Shown here in pieces: positions 49,303-59,910 of a DNA stretch of 64,000 nucleotides; the stretch's first letter is position 1, and each line of letters starts with the position of its first letter. Source of the DNA: Ulota crispa. Taxonomy: Eukaryota > Streptophyta > Bryopsida > Orthotrichales > Orthotrichaceae. The notes under the pieces are model-generated. The model was not told where the DNA came from. It ran no database searches and saw nothing but the letters and a program-made list of their open reading frames with translations. The translations under genes were made by a program, and so were the position numbers. The stretch is taken from positions 20,827,419-20,891,418 of the forward strand of contig OY987243.1 in the NCBI GenBank assembly GCA_963920765.1, read 5' to 3'.

Positions 49303-49555
49303 TTTATTAGGTAAATTGGGAAAAATAGAGGAACCAATTTGTACACCACCTTAATCCCATATACAATGAATGTAGGCATAGCTATAGCTCAAAGTTGTAA
49401 TTATCTCAAGTTCTTGGAAATAATCATTGAGATCTCACTATTGTACAAGAAAGTTCACGCTTGCTTTTATTGTAATAAGCTAAAATGTATATAATTACAA
49501 AAAAACAAAAAGTCCAAAAATGTATTGTTTTTTCCAATTTACCTAATATGGTATA
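49303..49555. mobile_element. 4-bp-TSD MITE, family B copy 3 (worn ends)
   Basis: The inner termini ATTAGGTAAATTGGG and CCAATTTACCTAATATGG and the interior (GTAGGCATAGCTATAGCTCA) match family B. The outermost bases have changed, so the target duplication cannot be read. Confidence 0.75.
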
Positions 49556-49700
49556 ACAAGTGTAGGTACCAGTTGTATCAATGGAGGCAATAAGGAATGT
49601 CCTTGTAATAAGCAAATTTTGGGCTAGCAATCTTATTACAAAATATGGCCAATTCAAAAACTTAAACCATAAGTGTTGATTAATTCACAAACACCACTAA

Positions 49701-51094
49701 CATTAGCAAAATTTGGAACCCTCCTCAAGGCCCTTAAAATTTGACTCTCTTAACCCCTAAAGGACCAACTGTTCAACAGACAAATGGGATTTTGGGCATG
49801 TACCTATGGTCAAACTATTTTGCATGTTTTTTGAAATGAAGATGGGGAATTCAAAGATTTGCATGGGCATCTAATTTTTATTCCAATTTGATGCCAGGTA
49901 GCAAAAGTTATGCCCAAATAAGCACAAATTTGGGGACTCCGGGCAAAAAAAAATTCCTATAAAAACTTGAAAAAAAAATTATTTTATTTTTCTCATAGAT
50001 TATATCTTTTTCTACATCTAGAGCTTTGATTCATTCCATTTGGACTAGTTATGAGAAAGTTATGGACAATCTTGTTTTTTGGGCAATTCAAGGGTCTTCT
50101 TGAAAAAATAACTTATAAACTTCATTTTTGAATGCAAGTTTAACATTTTTTCAAAATAAGTTGTTGGAGATGGTGAATTTTTCTTTCTAGAACAATCTCA
50201 CCATTGGAGGGGATTATTGCGTTTCAATTCCATTGCAAGGCTATTAGCAATTTAAGTTTTTGTTCAATCTCAAACCTTCTTTTGCCTAATATTTTTTTTA
50301 AGAATGAACATTAATTATTTTTTGTTTTTTTTTGTTTTTCCCAAGATTACCAACTCAACTTCCCACTATGCAAAAATAGAATTCCAAACTCTGTGGTGCA
50401 AACATTTTAAGTTTTAAAAGTTCAAAGTTAAATAATCTAGTCATGCAAGGTGCAAAAAAAGCTATTTTTTACTTTTTAAATGCAAATATCTTCCAACCTG
50501 TACGGTCAAAGTTCTTCATTTTTGTATGACACATTCTTATAGTAGTCTAGTACAAGATCCTACGGTTAGATATGCAAAAAGACCAATTTTCAAACTTTTT
50601 TACTCTTTGCCATAGAAGTGGCAATTTTGCGTGTCTTTTGACAAAATAATGGCCATGGTCCTTTGGGGGTTAACATTTATTAAGCGTAGGCCAGGTGCAT
50701 TAGAAGCATGTGAGAACTTGTGTGAAGTGTCTTTACCTCGTATGACTTTCCTATTGTACATCACCAAAACTATGAATAGAAATTGCAGTCTTGTTCTATG
50801 TCACAACTTTTTAATTATATTCTCTTACTATTGTACACAACCATAATTAAATGTTACCCCCACAAGTACTAGGTTGAAAATTTTAATATAGGAAAAAAGG
50901 ACTATGTTAATATGTACATGTCATTGTGACACCCAATGAAAATTGGACATGCCAATGTGAGCCATGATTGTACTTAAGGGCATAGTAGGGTGTAAGGAAT
51001 TTTTGTTACTCCAAAGGACAAATTAAAGCAATTAAGGACACCCCTTGAAAGGGGTTGTTAGGGGCCTTGTGGATGGCTCATATTTTTGCTAATG
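49701..51094. mobile_element. Family M element (copy 3), interrupted
   Basis: It begins CATTAGCAAAATTTGGAACC and ends CTCATATTTTTGCTAATG. Without the insertion at 49749-50673 it is about 469 bp, matching the 460-bp copy at 25399-25858. Confidence 0.8.
49749..50673. mobile_element. TTAA-flanked element, family C (copy 1)
   Basis: It begins TTAACCCCTAAAGGACCAAC and ends GGTCCTTTGGGGGTTAA, about 925 bp. The uninterrupted family M copy has a single TTAA at the same point (25806-25809), which confirms TTAA duplication. It is non-coding. Confidence 0.85.
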
Positions 51095-51597
51095 CTTGAT
51101 TCAAAGTAAAGCCTAAGTTTAAACCACTTTATGCATGTACCCCTCTCTCCACTCTATGCATGTAACCCTTTCTCCCTTATAAAAGGACAAATAGGTCATT
51201 GGAAGTTACACCATGACACTCTCTTAGCCAATCTCTATTCTTGGTTGTGTATTCTATTCTTGGTTATACTTTTCTATATATATAAAAATGTTGTATTCTA
51301 TTATTTGTAACAATTTGTATTCCAAATTTTTATAGCATTGAATTAAAAAAAAATAGACAATAGTCCCTTTGTCCTATTGTAAAGCTCCAAAAAACTTCTC
51401 CACGAGAGATTAATTGTACTTTCAATATTTTCTAGTGACACATGCAATCCAAAATAAGTAACTCATCTGCTAGAGTGCTAGGTGTATGTAAGTTTTCCAT
51501 TTTTAAAGCAACCGGTTGAGCAGCCAAATTCCATGCTAAAAATACCATATTTGTACATAGTTTGTAAATGCTGCCAGCTCCTCATTATTTTACTCTT

Positions 51598-52321
51598 TGT
51601 TACAAACCTCCCTAGGTCCATAACTTCAATCATCCAAATACTCAAAATAAAACAACAATTTATACATAACAACTCTAAAAACCACAAGGAGCTCAACCAC
51701 CCAACCATAGAGAGAGATTTATTCTCAACAAGAATTAATCTCCTCACCCTTCAAGCCCCATCTTGTATTATCAATCATTTCTTAAAAATAGAATTATTTT
51801 AACTATTTTTATTTTTCATCTCCAATCCTTAGCTAAGGTTTAGTTATATTTATAAGTATTCTAAATATAACTTACATCACATCTCATCTTTTACTTGGAG
51901 TTGTCTAGCTCCAAGTTCCAGTTCTTTGTCTTATCATCAAGTGTATATCATGTACACTTATCATCCATTGTTCATCCTGACACTTGTCATCAAGTGTACG
52001 TCCCGTACACTTGTCATCAAAGGTGCATCCCATACCTTTGTCCTCAAGTTTACATTCTATACATTTGTCATCTAATTGGAATTGTCTAACTCCAATGCAT
52101 AAATTCATCATCCGAAGATGTCATCCTTCCAGCTTTTGCAGCTTATCTACTAATTCACAATTTATAGTAAATTAGTTCCTTACCAATTATTTAACTATTA
52201 AGTCAAAATTCATAGCAAATTAATTAATTCATCAATCTTTCATCTATCATCAGTGGTTTAATTACTAATTCACAATTTATTATGAATTAGTTCATCCATC
52301 AATCAATCAAGGATCATGACA
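51598..52321. mobile_element. 724-bp TG...CA insertion, possible solo LTR
   Basis: It starts TGTTACAAACC and ends ATCATGACA, with TCTT directly on both sides (51594-51597 and 52322-52325). The homologous site at about 6865-6885 is uninterrupted. TG...CA ends and a 4-bp duplication fit a solo LTR, but no primer-binding site or coding part can be tested. The repeated TCTTTGT at the junctions leaves the exact boundary ambiguous. Confidence 0.55.
51930..52090. repeat. 27-bp tandem array, about six units
   Basis: Units of 26-27 bp with core CTTGTCATCAAGTGTACGTC run through the middle of the 724-bp insertion, each diverged by several bases. Confidence 0.85.
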
Positions 52322-52709
52322 TCTTTGTACTAATGACACATGCGTTCTAGAATCAAAATACCATCTATCAAATGTATGCAAAATCTCCAACTTTGATGTT
52401 GCCGTTTGGTCACCTAAATTCCATGCAAAAAGTACCATATTTGTATATGTTGCTAGCTCCTCATTATTGGTGTATAAAAATTAGTAGCAACAATGGTACC
52501 TCATATGGGCAAGGCCAAGCTTGTTAGGAAAGGAATGCTCTCTAATTGCTTAACTTGCCCTCCATGAGATCATTGAACATGACAAATGCTTTCTCAACAA
52601 TTGAAATTAGCAAAAGGGAGCTTTTTAGTGAGATAAGAACTATGCTTAATTTAGAGCTCTTTGGTGGAACAGAGGGTGTAGTACCTAGTAATGTACAAAA
52701 CTGCTTTAA

Positions 52710-52810
52710 GGTACACACACCCAATCTAGAGCATGGTCCTAATGTGGTGCATATGTACATGGGTAGTACATATGCACCACATTAGGACCATGCTCCAGAT
52801 TGGGTGTACC
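52710..52810. repeat. Near-perfect 100-bp hairpin
   Basis: The left arm 52710-52758 and the right arm 52766-52810 are inverted copies with one mismatch and one 4-base indel, separated by a 7-nt loop (ATGGGTA). The arms begin GGTACACACACCCAATC and end GATTGGGTGTACC. It lies just beyond the interrupted Stowaway-like element. Confidence 0.92.
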
Positions 52811-53035
52811 TACTTTAGGACTAGTTTCCAATGAGGGGCCGGAGGTATAGGCCTGGAGGTCAAGGCTCCGGCTTCGTAAAACTTGGCCAATAGATCTGGA
52901 ATACCTGGACCTTTGACTGGAGGCCGCTTTTTAAAATGTACACAGTTTGAAAATTTTAGAAATTTTTGTTCCTCTGCCCCTGTAGGCCGGATGTCCAGTC
53001 CAGGCCCTCAATGGAAACTTAGCCTTACTAGTACT
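52811..53035. other. 3' flank of the small gene at 53036
   Basis: Short intergenic stretch, GC-richer than the surrounding repeats, with no element seen. It probably includes the 3' untranslated region of the minus-strand gene. Confidence 0.4.
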
Positions 53036-53434
53036 CTACCGTTCTTTCACCCAAAATCTCCACCAGACCATCTTCTCTTTCTTCACGGGAGGTGCCATAG
53101 CAGCAGCATCGACTGATTCACTGCTTACGGTCCACAGCTGCTGGCGAGCAACGGTCTCCACGTAGAAGGTGCCCTGAGCTTCTTTCACGGTGATGCGCTC
53201 GTAATCGCAGCAGTCATCGGAATTCACGAACAGCTTCTTTTTGGCGGCGTCGCTCATGTCCTCGAGCACGAACTGCTGGAACGTCCAGTCCACGCACTGC
53301 CGCACCGTGTAGCACCCGTCCTTCCTCACGCTCGCCAGACGGACAAAGCTACGCGGGTTGGCCACTTTCATGGTCAGGCTCTGCTCTGTCCGATTCTCGA
53401 TCACCGTCGCCACCTTCTCTGCCCCCCGCCCCAT
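53036..53434 (-). CDS. Small single-exon plant protein, paralogue of 27371-27697
   Basis: This intronless frame encodes 132 residues with no membrane helix or signal peptide. It shares with the gene at 27371-27697 the patterns KVATVIENRT, VDWTFQQFVLE, KKKLFVNSDDCCDYERITV, EAQG and VARQQ, so both are real members of one family. It adds a lysine- and tryptophan-rich tail (VKKEKMVWWRFWVKER) that the other copy lacks. Function is unknown. It is GC-rich compared with the flanking DNA, as coding sequence in this window tends to be. The Met at 53434 is the first after an in-frame stop. A TATATATA lies only 17 bp upstream, too close to serve this start if it were the TATA box, so the true promoter element may be another one. 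Confidence 0.78.
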   Translation of the reverse strand: MGRGAEKVATVIENRTEQSLTMKVANPRSFVRLASVRKDGCYTVRQCVDWTFQQFVLEDMSDAAKKKLFVNSDDCCDYERITVKEAQGTFYVETVARQQLWTVSSESVDAAAMAPPVKKEKMVWWRFWVKER

Positions 53435-53455
53435 CGTTTCTCCAAGCCAATATAT

Positions 53456-53625
53456 ATACTACAAGAAAAACTGTCCGCAGTGACACTTTGAATTGCCTAA
53501 AACGTCCAAATTGACAAAAATTTGATAAAAATATGTTCAAATTGACAAAAAAAAAAATGTCTGTGACTTAATTAACAAAAAAATGTCTGTGACCTAATTA
53601 CCAAAAAAATGCCCAAATCGACACT
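53456..53625 (+). mobile_element. Possible CACTA-type terminus with subterminal repeats
   Basis: TACTACAAGAAAAACTGTC resembles the common CACTACAAGAAAA terminus. It is followed within 90-170 bp by three direct copies of a block like AAAAATGTCTGTGACTTAAT, as CACTA subterminal regions often have. No opposite end was found. Confidence 0.4.
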
Positions 53626-55276
53626 GCTCCCTTTGATCTTGCAAGATCAAAAAAACTCGGGTTTAGAAACTGTGGGATCTAGTTCGAGCAGTTAACCAGG
53701 CTGATTCAAGTGACAAAAAGCGCGAAGGAGGTTCTACTTGGACATGAATTGATACACGAAGATCGGAGTTCGTAATTGAGCGTGCTACACAAATATATAT
53801 ACTCTAAGTAACTGAAGCTAATTTTTTCGAGAAGTGAAGACTAGGGCACTAGGGAAGTGTGCGGGGTGCCGGTTACTCTGTCGCTGGTAGTCGGCGGGAT
53901 GATTTGAAATGTGGGTTGGAGATGCCGCGGGTGATGTTGCCGTGCAGACAAAGCAATCCGCACCGACGTTCTTCGAAGGTAAAAATGTCGGTAGGAGTTA
54001 GGGGCCGACTTTCATGTAAGAGATGGTTTTGATGAAGTCCAGACTCCGGAATGAGTCAAATAGTGGACCAATATTCATGCATCAAAGTGTGGCTTATTTT
54101 GCAGAGAATGAATTGGTAAACTCGGCTAGTATGTTTCAAGAAGGAAGCATTGTATTTTAGGTGTTTTGGGTGATTGAGAAATTTTTTAGTTTAGGTGGTT
54201 AAATTAGACCTATTGTAAAAAGTCATCACAACCATGTGACATGTTATAGTTGGTATTGAAAATTGTAATCTTGCTTCAAAGGGAGGTGTATGATATATCA
54301 TTGGACAAGTGTTCCCAAGAATTTTCTAAAAATATACCATGCACATAAATTGGATAAAACACTCTCTAGTAGGACTCTGTTGAAAATTTGATGATTGTGC
54401 ATTGTGAATTTCAACACAATTCAGATTTAGTTGACAACGAAGTAATACTATTTATTCACATGTTTCCTCCCTACTCACAATCTCACATAGATATAATTGA
54501 CAAAAAAATTGTTTGTCTATGCTAAAATATGCTTTTACCATTATCCCGTGGATCTTTATACGTCGATATTTCCAAACTTGGCAATCACATGGAAATCTGC
54601 CGTACGTCTCCTTCGATGCCAGTTTCCTCGACATTCTCAATTCCAGGGTCATTACGGAATTTCCTAGAACGTATCAAGCTGTTGAAAAGTATTTATATTT
54701 GGATTCAAATAGGCCAACCTGCTCCGGCGTACCCTTCACTGAAGCTTCAAGTGCTCACTCATTTCACTGCATTAGGGATACTTCCACCCAAAGCTTTTGT
54801 TTAATTGCCACTAATGTTGTTCGCGTATTGTGTTAAAATTGTACTTTTGGCATGCTTATCAAAAAGAAAATTAGTCCCTTAGCTAATTATGAAAATCCCA
54901 TTTAGATTCATTCTTCTCTTCAAATTTTTAAGACACTGCTACAGTGGTCTTTAAGTTGTGAAGAGTGAAGCATCAACCCCAAAAGGATGTTGCCTACCAA
55001 AATGTTGGTTGTATTCATACAAGGATCCTTTAGTACTTGAAGAAATGGCTTTCTGACAAATGTCAAAATTTCTTAAGAAAATCCTAGTTGAGTGGTAATA
55101 TGTTCGTGACTTGGCTTAAAAATTACAATTCCAATGAGATTCATATGCTACTCAAATACCCCATCCATATACAACACATGAGAGCATATACAATAGAACA
55201 ACATCTTTTAGGGAACCAACTCTTGACCACCGGAGTTGCCAAGTATTTTCCTAGAACTAACATGCACAGATCGGAG
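53626..55276. other. Intergenic DNA, no supportable gene
   Basis: 53640-54100 has higher GC than its surroundings but no frame with a recognisable domain. Frames at 54513-54836 on both strands were read and not recognised. Confidence 0.4.
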
Positions 55277-55884
55277 TTAACGCTTAACCCTTAAAGGACG
55301 GATGGATCACCATGGCTTGCCTTGCCTATAGCATTCTACAGTGTTTTGCACATGGGCACCAATAGTACTGCTTCAAAAAGTTGGAAAAGGCAACATTGCA
55401 TGGTGCCCTCATGAAAATTGCAAGAAGGGCAGCTTGGGAGATAACACCATGTTTTTGAATCTTATCACAATTTGGGTTACAAAAAAAAAATGAATGCATC
55501 TCAAGAGGTAATTTTTTTGTCTTCCATGATGGACCATGTGTTTATGGTCACTTCTGAAAAAAAATCAGATGAAAAACAACTTTTTTTTTAATCACAAAAT
55601 CATTTTTCAAAGCCAAATGACGTTTTTTGTCCTCCTCAACGTTTAGGGGTTAAAGGACAAGGCTACTATAATACATACTATGTATGCCGCTGTATAACTA
55701 GCATTTGCTACCAACAAAAAGTTTTAATTTGGGATCTTGACTATCTCACTAGAACAACATTGATCTATATTCTAACTTCTTTGTTGATCTCAAATGTAAT
55801 AAATGTGTGGATGCACTCCAAATACACAACAAATACACTATATTGTACTAGTTGCAAAAGGCAGCCTTGTCCTTTAGGGGTTAA
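55277..55884. mobile_element. TTAA-flanked element, family E (copy 2), interrupted
   Basis: The left end TTAACGC (55277-55283) meets a family F insertion at the next TTAA. The body continues after 55653 as AGGACAAGGCTACTATAAT and ends GTCCTTTAGGGGTTAA. Rejoined, the left end matches TTAACCCTTAAACGACC of the copy at 56024. Confidence 0.7.
55284..55653. mobile_element. TTAA-flanked element, family F, inserted in family E
   Basis: It begins TTAACCCTTAAAGGACGG and ends CAACGTTTAGGGGTTAA. The interior matches 32535-32882 in the same orientation. Confidence 0.8.
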
Positions 55885-56023
55885 TTTACTTTGTCTCACT
55901 GCAAAGCAATGCCACATAGTGGTTTTAGGGTTTGGAGAGGATTTGGGCTAAACTAGCTTGGAAGCCCATCCTCTCTAAAATTGGGTCAAAGGCAAACTAA
56001 TGGCCAACCAAAACACTTCCCCT

Positions 56024-56248
56024 TTAACCCTTAAACGACCATAGGGCATAGAATATACGCTCACTTATAATTTTCAATTGCTACCAATGAGAAATTTTAA
56101 TTTGGGATCTCACTAGAACCACATTGATCTATTCTCCAACTTCTTTGTTGGTCTTAAATGTAGTAGAGGTGTGGATCCATTCCAAATACAAGAAAAACAC
56201 CCCGTATTGTACTAGTTGCAAAGGGCCTTTTGATCATTTAAGTGTTAA
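56024..56248. mobile_element. TTAA-flanked element, family E (intact copy 3)
   Basis: It begins TTAACCCTTAAACGACC and ends GATCATTTAAGTGTTAA, about 220 bp. The body shares TTGCTACCAA, TTTGGGATCT, ACTAGAAC and ACATTGATCTAT with the other copies. Confidence 0.75.
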
Positions 56249-56350
56249 CGTTTGGCTTGCTCAATTTCCTTTTCAATGGCTCTAAACCGCAAGGTGGAAG
56301 CTTTGCGTAAAGAGAAGCTATCTGGGACTAGTTTGGATGAATACTTCATC

Positions 56351-57278
56351 TTAACTCTTAAAGGACCAAGCATCGTTTTCACCAAAAACTCTCCAAAACA
56401 ACCATTTTTAGAGCATCAACCAAATTTGAAAACAAAAACATCTTTATGCATAAATAACCATAGGATCTCATAGAAGGATAATTCTAGAAGATTTGGAAAA
56501 AAAATCAAAATTTTTCACTGCATGGATTGGAAGATAGAAGGGTTTGAATTTTCAGAAAAGTCGTGTGGAAAACCGGGCTGCTACCAATTAGAAGGTGAAA
56601 TTACTAAGAAGAAAAGGCCATGTGGGTGGTGCCTCCCAAGATTCCTTATTCCACCTAAGTAGGGTACATGTCAAAAAAGTTTCAAATCATTTGGAATTAC
56701 ACAACATATGGAAAAAAATTGTAAGTAAAAAGAAGTAGAAAATGATTAAAAACACAAATTGTTAAGAATTTAATCACAAAAATGAAAAATGTCAACCCCA
56801 ACAATTGTAATGTTGTAACAAACACTTTACATCCTTTTTGGTTGTGTTTTTTTTCCAAAATAATGAAAATTGAGTAAAATAAAGGGCTTCAAAGAATATT
56901 GTAGAGTAGAGAATCCATAATTGGGAGCAAACAAAAACTCCTCATAACTTCAATCTCATTGATCAAAACGGAATGGTTCAAAGCTTTCCACTTTCACATA
57001 AATCTCCTTAACGAATTTCAATATATATTTTTTGAATTAAAAAAAAAAAACTACCCCAAGTGAAAAAACAACATACTAGGCCATATCTTCTTATTTATAC
57101 TTCCAAATGTCATGAAATTTAATGCATACAAAAGATAAACCTCGTTCCCACATTCTATTAAAACTTCAACTAAAATATGAAAATCTCCAATCACAAGTAC
57201 CTGCCAAATTGCTATGTTGCTATAAAAAAAATAAAAAAAATAATAAGCGGGAGAGGGGCTTGGTCCTTTAGGGGTTAA
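56351..57278. mobile_element. TTAA-flanked element, family C (copy 2)
   Basis: It begins TTAACTCTTAAAGGACCAAG and ends CTTGGTCCTTTAGGGGTTAA, about 928 bp, the size of copy 1 at 49749. It is non-coding. Confidence 0.8.
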
Positions 57279-57870
57279 AAACCAATTTATAGTGTTACTA
57301 TTGTGATAGAGCTACAGACTCTAAGGAAAGTGTTGGGAATAGAAAACACAACGAGGACACAAAAGAGATATAACAAAGTATGCAAGGAAAAGAAGTAACA
57401 AGTGTTATTATCCAAGTAGGATTTGCCTACTATATACAAGGGAAGATCTAAGAGAGAAAGCAAAAATCCTTCTCTACTATTAGTCCATGGGATCCCTTTA
57501 CTAAAGTAAATTCTAGTGAACTTTAGTTAACTATGTGGAGAGCGTATTAATAGAATACTTATCTTAACAATTACAAGGACAGAACCTCTTGTATCACATG
57601 TGCTTTTCTTTTTTTAGTTTAGATCTGATCAAATATACTTTTCATTTTTAACTGATTTAGGTTTTTGATTTTTTCCATCTTTTTGGGTTCAATTTGCAAG
57701 ATGACTTCAAGAAATATAAAATGCAACAAATTTGAACATTTCCATGGCAATATTAATTCATGACACCAAAGATTCATATAACCAAATTTTAGCATATGCT
57801 ATGAAAAATAAGGATTACTGTAATTTATGTTCAACGAAGAAATACAAATATAATCCTAGCTGATGGCTAT
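57279..57870. other. AT-rich repeat-derived DNA, no gene seen
   Basis: A segment near 57334 beginning TGTTGGGAATAG could be a fragment of a Copia-type LTR, but I could not find its end. No coding sequence. Confidence 0.3.
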
Positions 57871-58238
57871 TTAACCCCTAAACGTTGGCACGGACAAAAA
57901 ATGTCCTTTGCCTCCAAAAAAGACTCTATATCCCTAGAAAAAGACTGCTTTTGATCTAGTTTTTTTTGCAAAAGTGATCATAAATGTGTAGTGCATCACG
58001 GAAGGCAAAAAAAAGTTCATCAAATATACTCATAATTTTAGGCACCCCAAGTTGTGAGAAAATTCAAAATCACTCTATTGGGTCCCAAGCTGCCTTAATT
58101 GCAATTTTCATGGAATCAGCATGTACTATTGATTTTTGCAACTTTTTGAAGCAATATTATTGATACCCAACCGCAAAAATACTGTAGAAGCTAAAGTCAA
58201 GGCAGGCCACGGTGACCCACCCCACGCTTAAGAGTTAA
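57871..58238 (-). mobile_element. TTAA-flanked element, family F (reverse copy 3)
   Basis: It begins TTAACCCCTAAACGTTGG and ends CACGCTTAAGAGTTAA. The interior is the reverse complement of 32535-32882. Confidence 0.75.
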
Positions 58239-59050
58239 CAAGGACATCTCTAAGTAGGATTCTCAAGTAAAATTTCAACTATTTATACACCAGTTTTACT
58301 TCCCTTACAAACTCTTTAGTATATAGGTAGGAGGTTCTCAAAGTAACCTTTTTTCAGTTAATTTGTGCTTTTGGGGAGTTAGACTCTTGAGGAACTAATT
58401 CTGAATTTCTGAAGTTGCACAACTTATAACGTTCACTCTTAGTACACTGAAGAATCAAACATGTAAATATGAGTCCAATACTGGACCGTACCAGAACAGT
58501 TCGTGAGTTTCCTACCTCACTAGGCTTCAAATGGTTTACATCAACTATTTAATTCTGGACTAAGTATTACCAGATTTCACAAAATTCAGGGGTTAAGCCC
58601 CGGAACGAGTGCGTTCCCGGTATTCAACGCCCGACGTAACATTCAGTAACCTCTGTGAAGAGAGACTGCCTTTCCCTCTCTACAAGTATCATCACGAATT
58701 TCATTTTGACAAAATAATAATAATAATAATATTTTTGTTTTTTTGATATTAATTTTTCTGATATGGTTGGCCCCCACATCGATGTATGTGCATTAAACTG
58801 AACCTCTTTTTCATAAACTCTTTGACAAATTCAGCCGAGTGTCCCCATAGCTAAAGATGGGTGTGGAATATTCCACACCATTTCATTTGGAGGGAGGCGT
58901 TGCCTGGTAGCGCTACTGAACACTATGCGAGAGCGCAAGCTTGAGGGTGTTTTATACCCGAAGACACACAAGTTTTGGGGATTAAACCAGCGTTAAGCCC
59001 AAGCAACGCAAGACCGGATCCAGAGCGACGCGAGTTTGATTTGCCGACGG
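58239..59050. other. Intergenic DNA, nothing recognised
   Basis: It contains a GC-rich imperfect hairpin near 58603-58623 (CCGGAACGAGTGCGTTCCCGG) and an AAT microsatellite near 58718-58735. No gene. Confidence 0.4.
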
Positions 59051-59055
59051 GATTA

Positions 59056-59105
59056 TTTAATGGTGCAATGCACCGTTAAATCCTTAACAGTGCATTGCAC
59101 TGTTA
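59056..59105. repeat. Two adjacent complementary stem-loops
   Basis: The first stem is TTTAATGGTGCA (59056-59067) with TGCACCGTTAAA (59069-59080). The second is TAACAGTGCA (59085-59094) with TGCACTGTTA (59096-59105). Each has a one-base centre. The cores GTGCAATGCAC and GTGCATTGCAC are complementary to each other as well. Confidence 0.85.
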
Positions 59106-59214
59106 CGAATTGCTGGTCCATTAAACCATCGATTTATGAAGGCAGCAGCCACAAGAGGGCTTAACAATGCAAGTAAAAAGAGGCCATGGGTTATCTCATT
59201 TCTTGAATACATTT

Positions 59215-59910
59215 CAGTTTTGAAGAAAAATCAAATTTTTATTATGGTAACCGTATGAATTCAAACTAGATATGTTAGACATCACATAAGAAAAGAAAAC
59301 ATAACAATACCACTTATGGATTGAAAGATTATAATGTTTAATCAAGAGGGTGTTTAAACCGCAAAAATGACTTCAAATCTTTCAACCCTCTTTTCACATG
59401 TCAAATCTAAATTGTTGGTCACCAAAAAAATATGAGGTCAAATGGCATAACATATATAACTCCAATCCATTCACGGCTTTGCAAAGTCTCTTTTACAAAA
59501 AACTTAAATGAATTTCTAGTATGAATATTTCTCCAAGATCTAGTGTTTTTGAGGTTCATTTTCATGGGCTCTCAACACTAAAAAAGTCAAGATTGCGATG
59601 AACATTCGCACACGTAAAAAAACGGGTCCACAATGACTAAACCATGTCTCTACTATCATTTTGTAGTTGTTGTTTAATCACTAATCATTGTCACTTAGTC
59701 ATTGTGGACCTGTGTGCCATGCACAAAATCTTGAATAGAGAATTCACAATGAATATTTTTCAAAATTGGGTTTTTGATGCTAAAACTAGAATTCAAAAAG
59801 AATAAGTCTAAAATAAAAATACTAAAATTGCAATTTATTTAGGTTTTATTGAACTTCAAAATATTGGCGGCACCAAAACTTGATGCCTTGGGCATTTAGG
59901 GTTTAAAAGA
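59215..59910. mobile_element. Family G repeat (copy 3)
   Basis: The interior matches 35129-35781 (for example ACTTATGGATTGAAAGATTAT and GAGGGTGTT). The right end reads GGGCATTTAGGGTTTAA. A nested palindromic segment with the CCACAATGACTAA motif occurs near 59625-59715. The left end is not defined. Confidence 0.5.

Larger units (their letters stand above)
49270..51245. mobile_element. Family P repeat, host of a four-layer nest
   Basis: The parts outside the insertions match 10400-10790: GGTACCAGTTGTATC, CAATCTTATTACAAAAT and TTACACCATGACACTCTC. It is split by a family B element (49303-49555) and a family M element (49701-51094), the latter itself split by a family C element. Confidence 0.65.
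51362..52678. mobile_element. Stowaway-like element (copy 2), interrupted
   Basis: Worn ends TCCCTTTGTCC and GGAACAGAGGGTG. The interior matches 6645-7230 almost throughout, for example CAAATTCCATGC and AGCTTTTTAGTG. A 724-bp insertion divides it. Confidence 0.8.

Noticed and set aside
54452-54836. Overlapping frames on both strands, one faintly LRR-like
   Set aside because: No consistent LRR spacing and no splice-compatible neighbours, so not supportable as a gene fragment.
57334-57600. Copia-type LTR starting TGTTGGGAATAG
   Set aside because: No matching terminus, target duplication or second LTR could be found.
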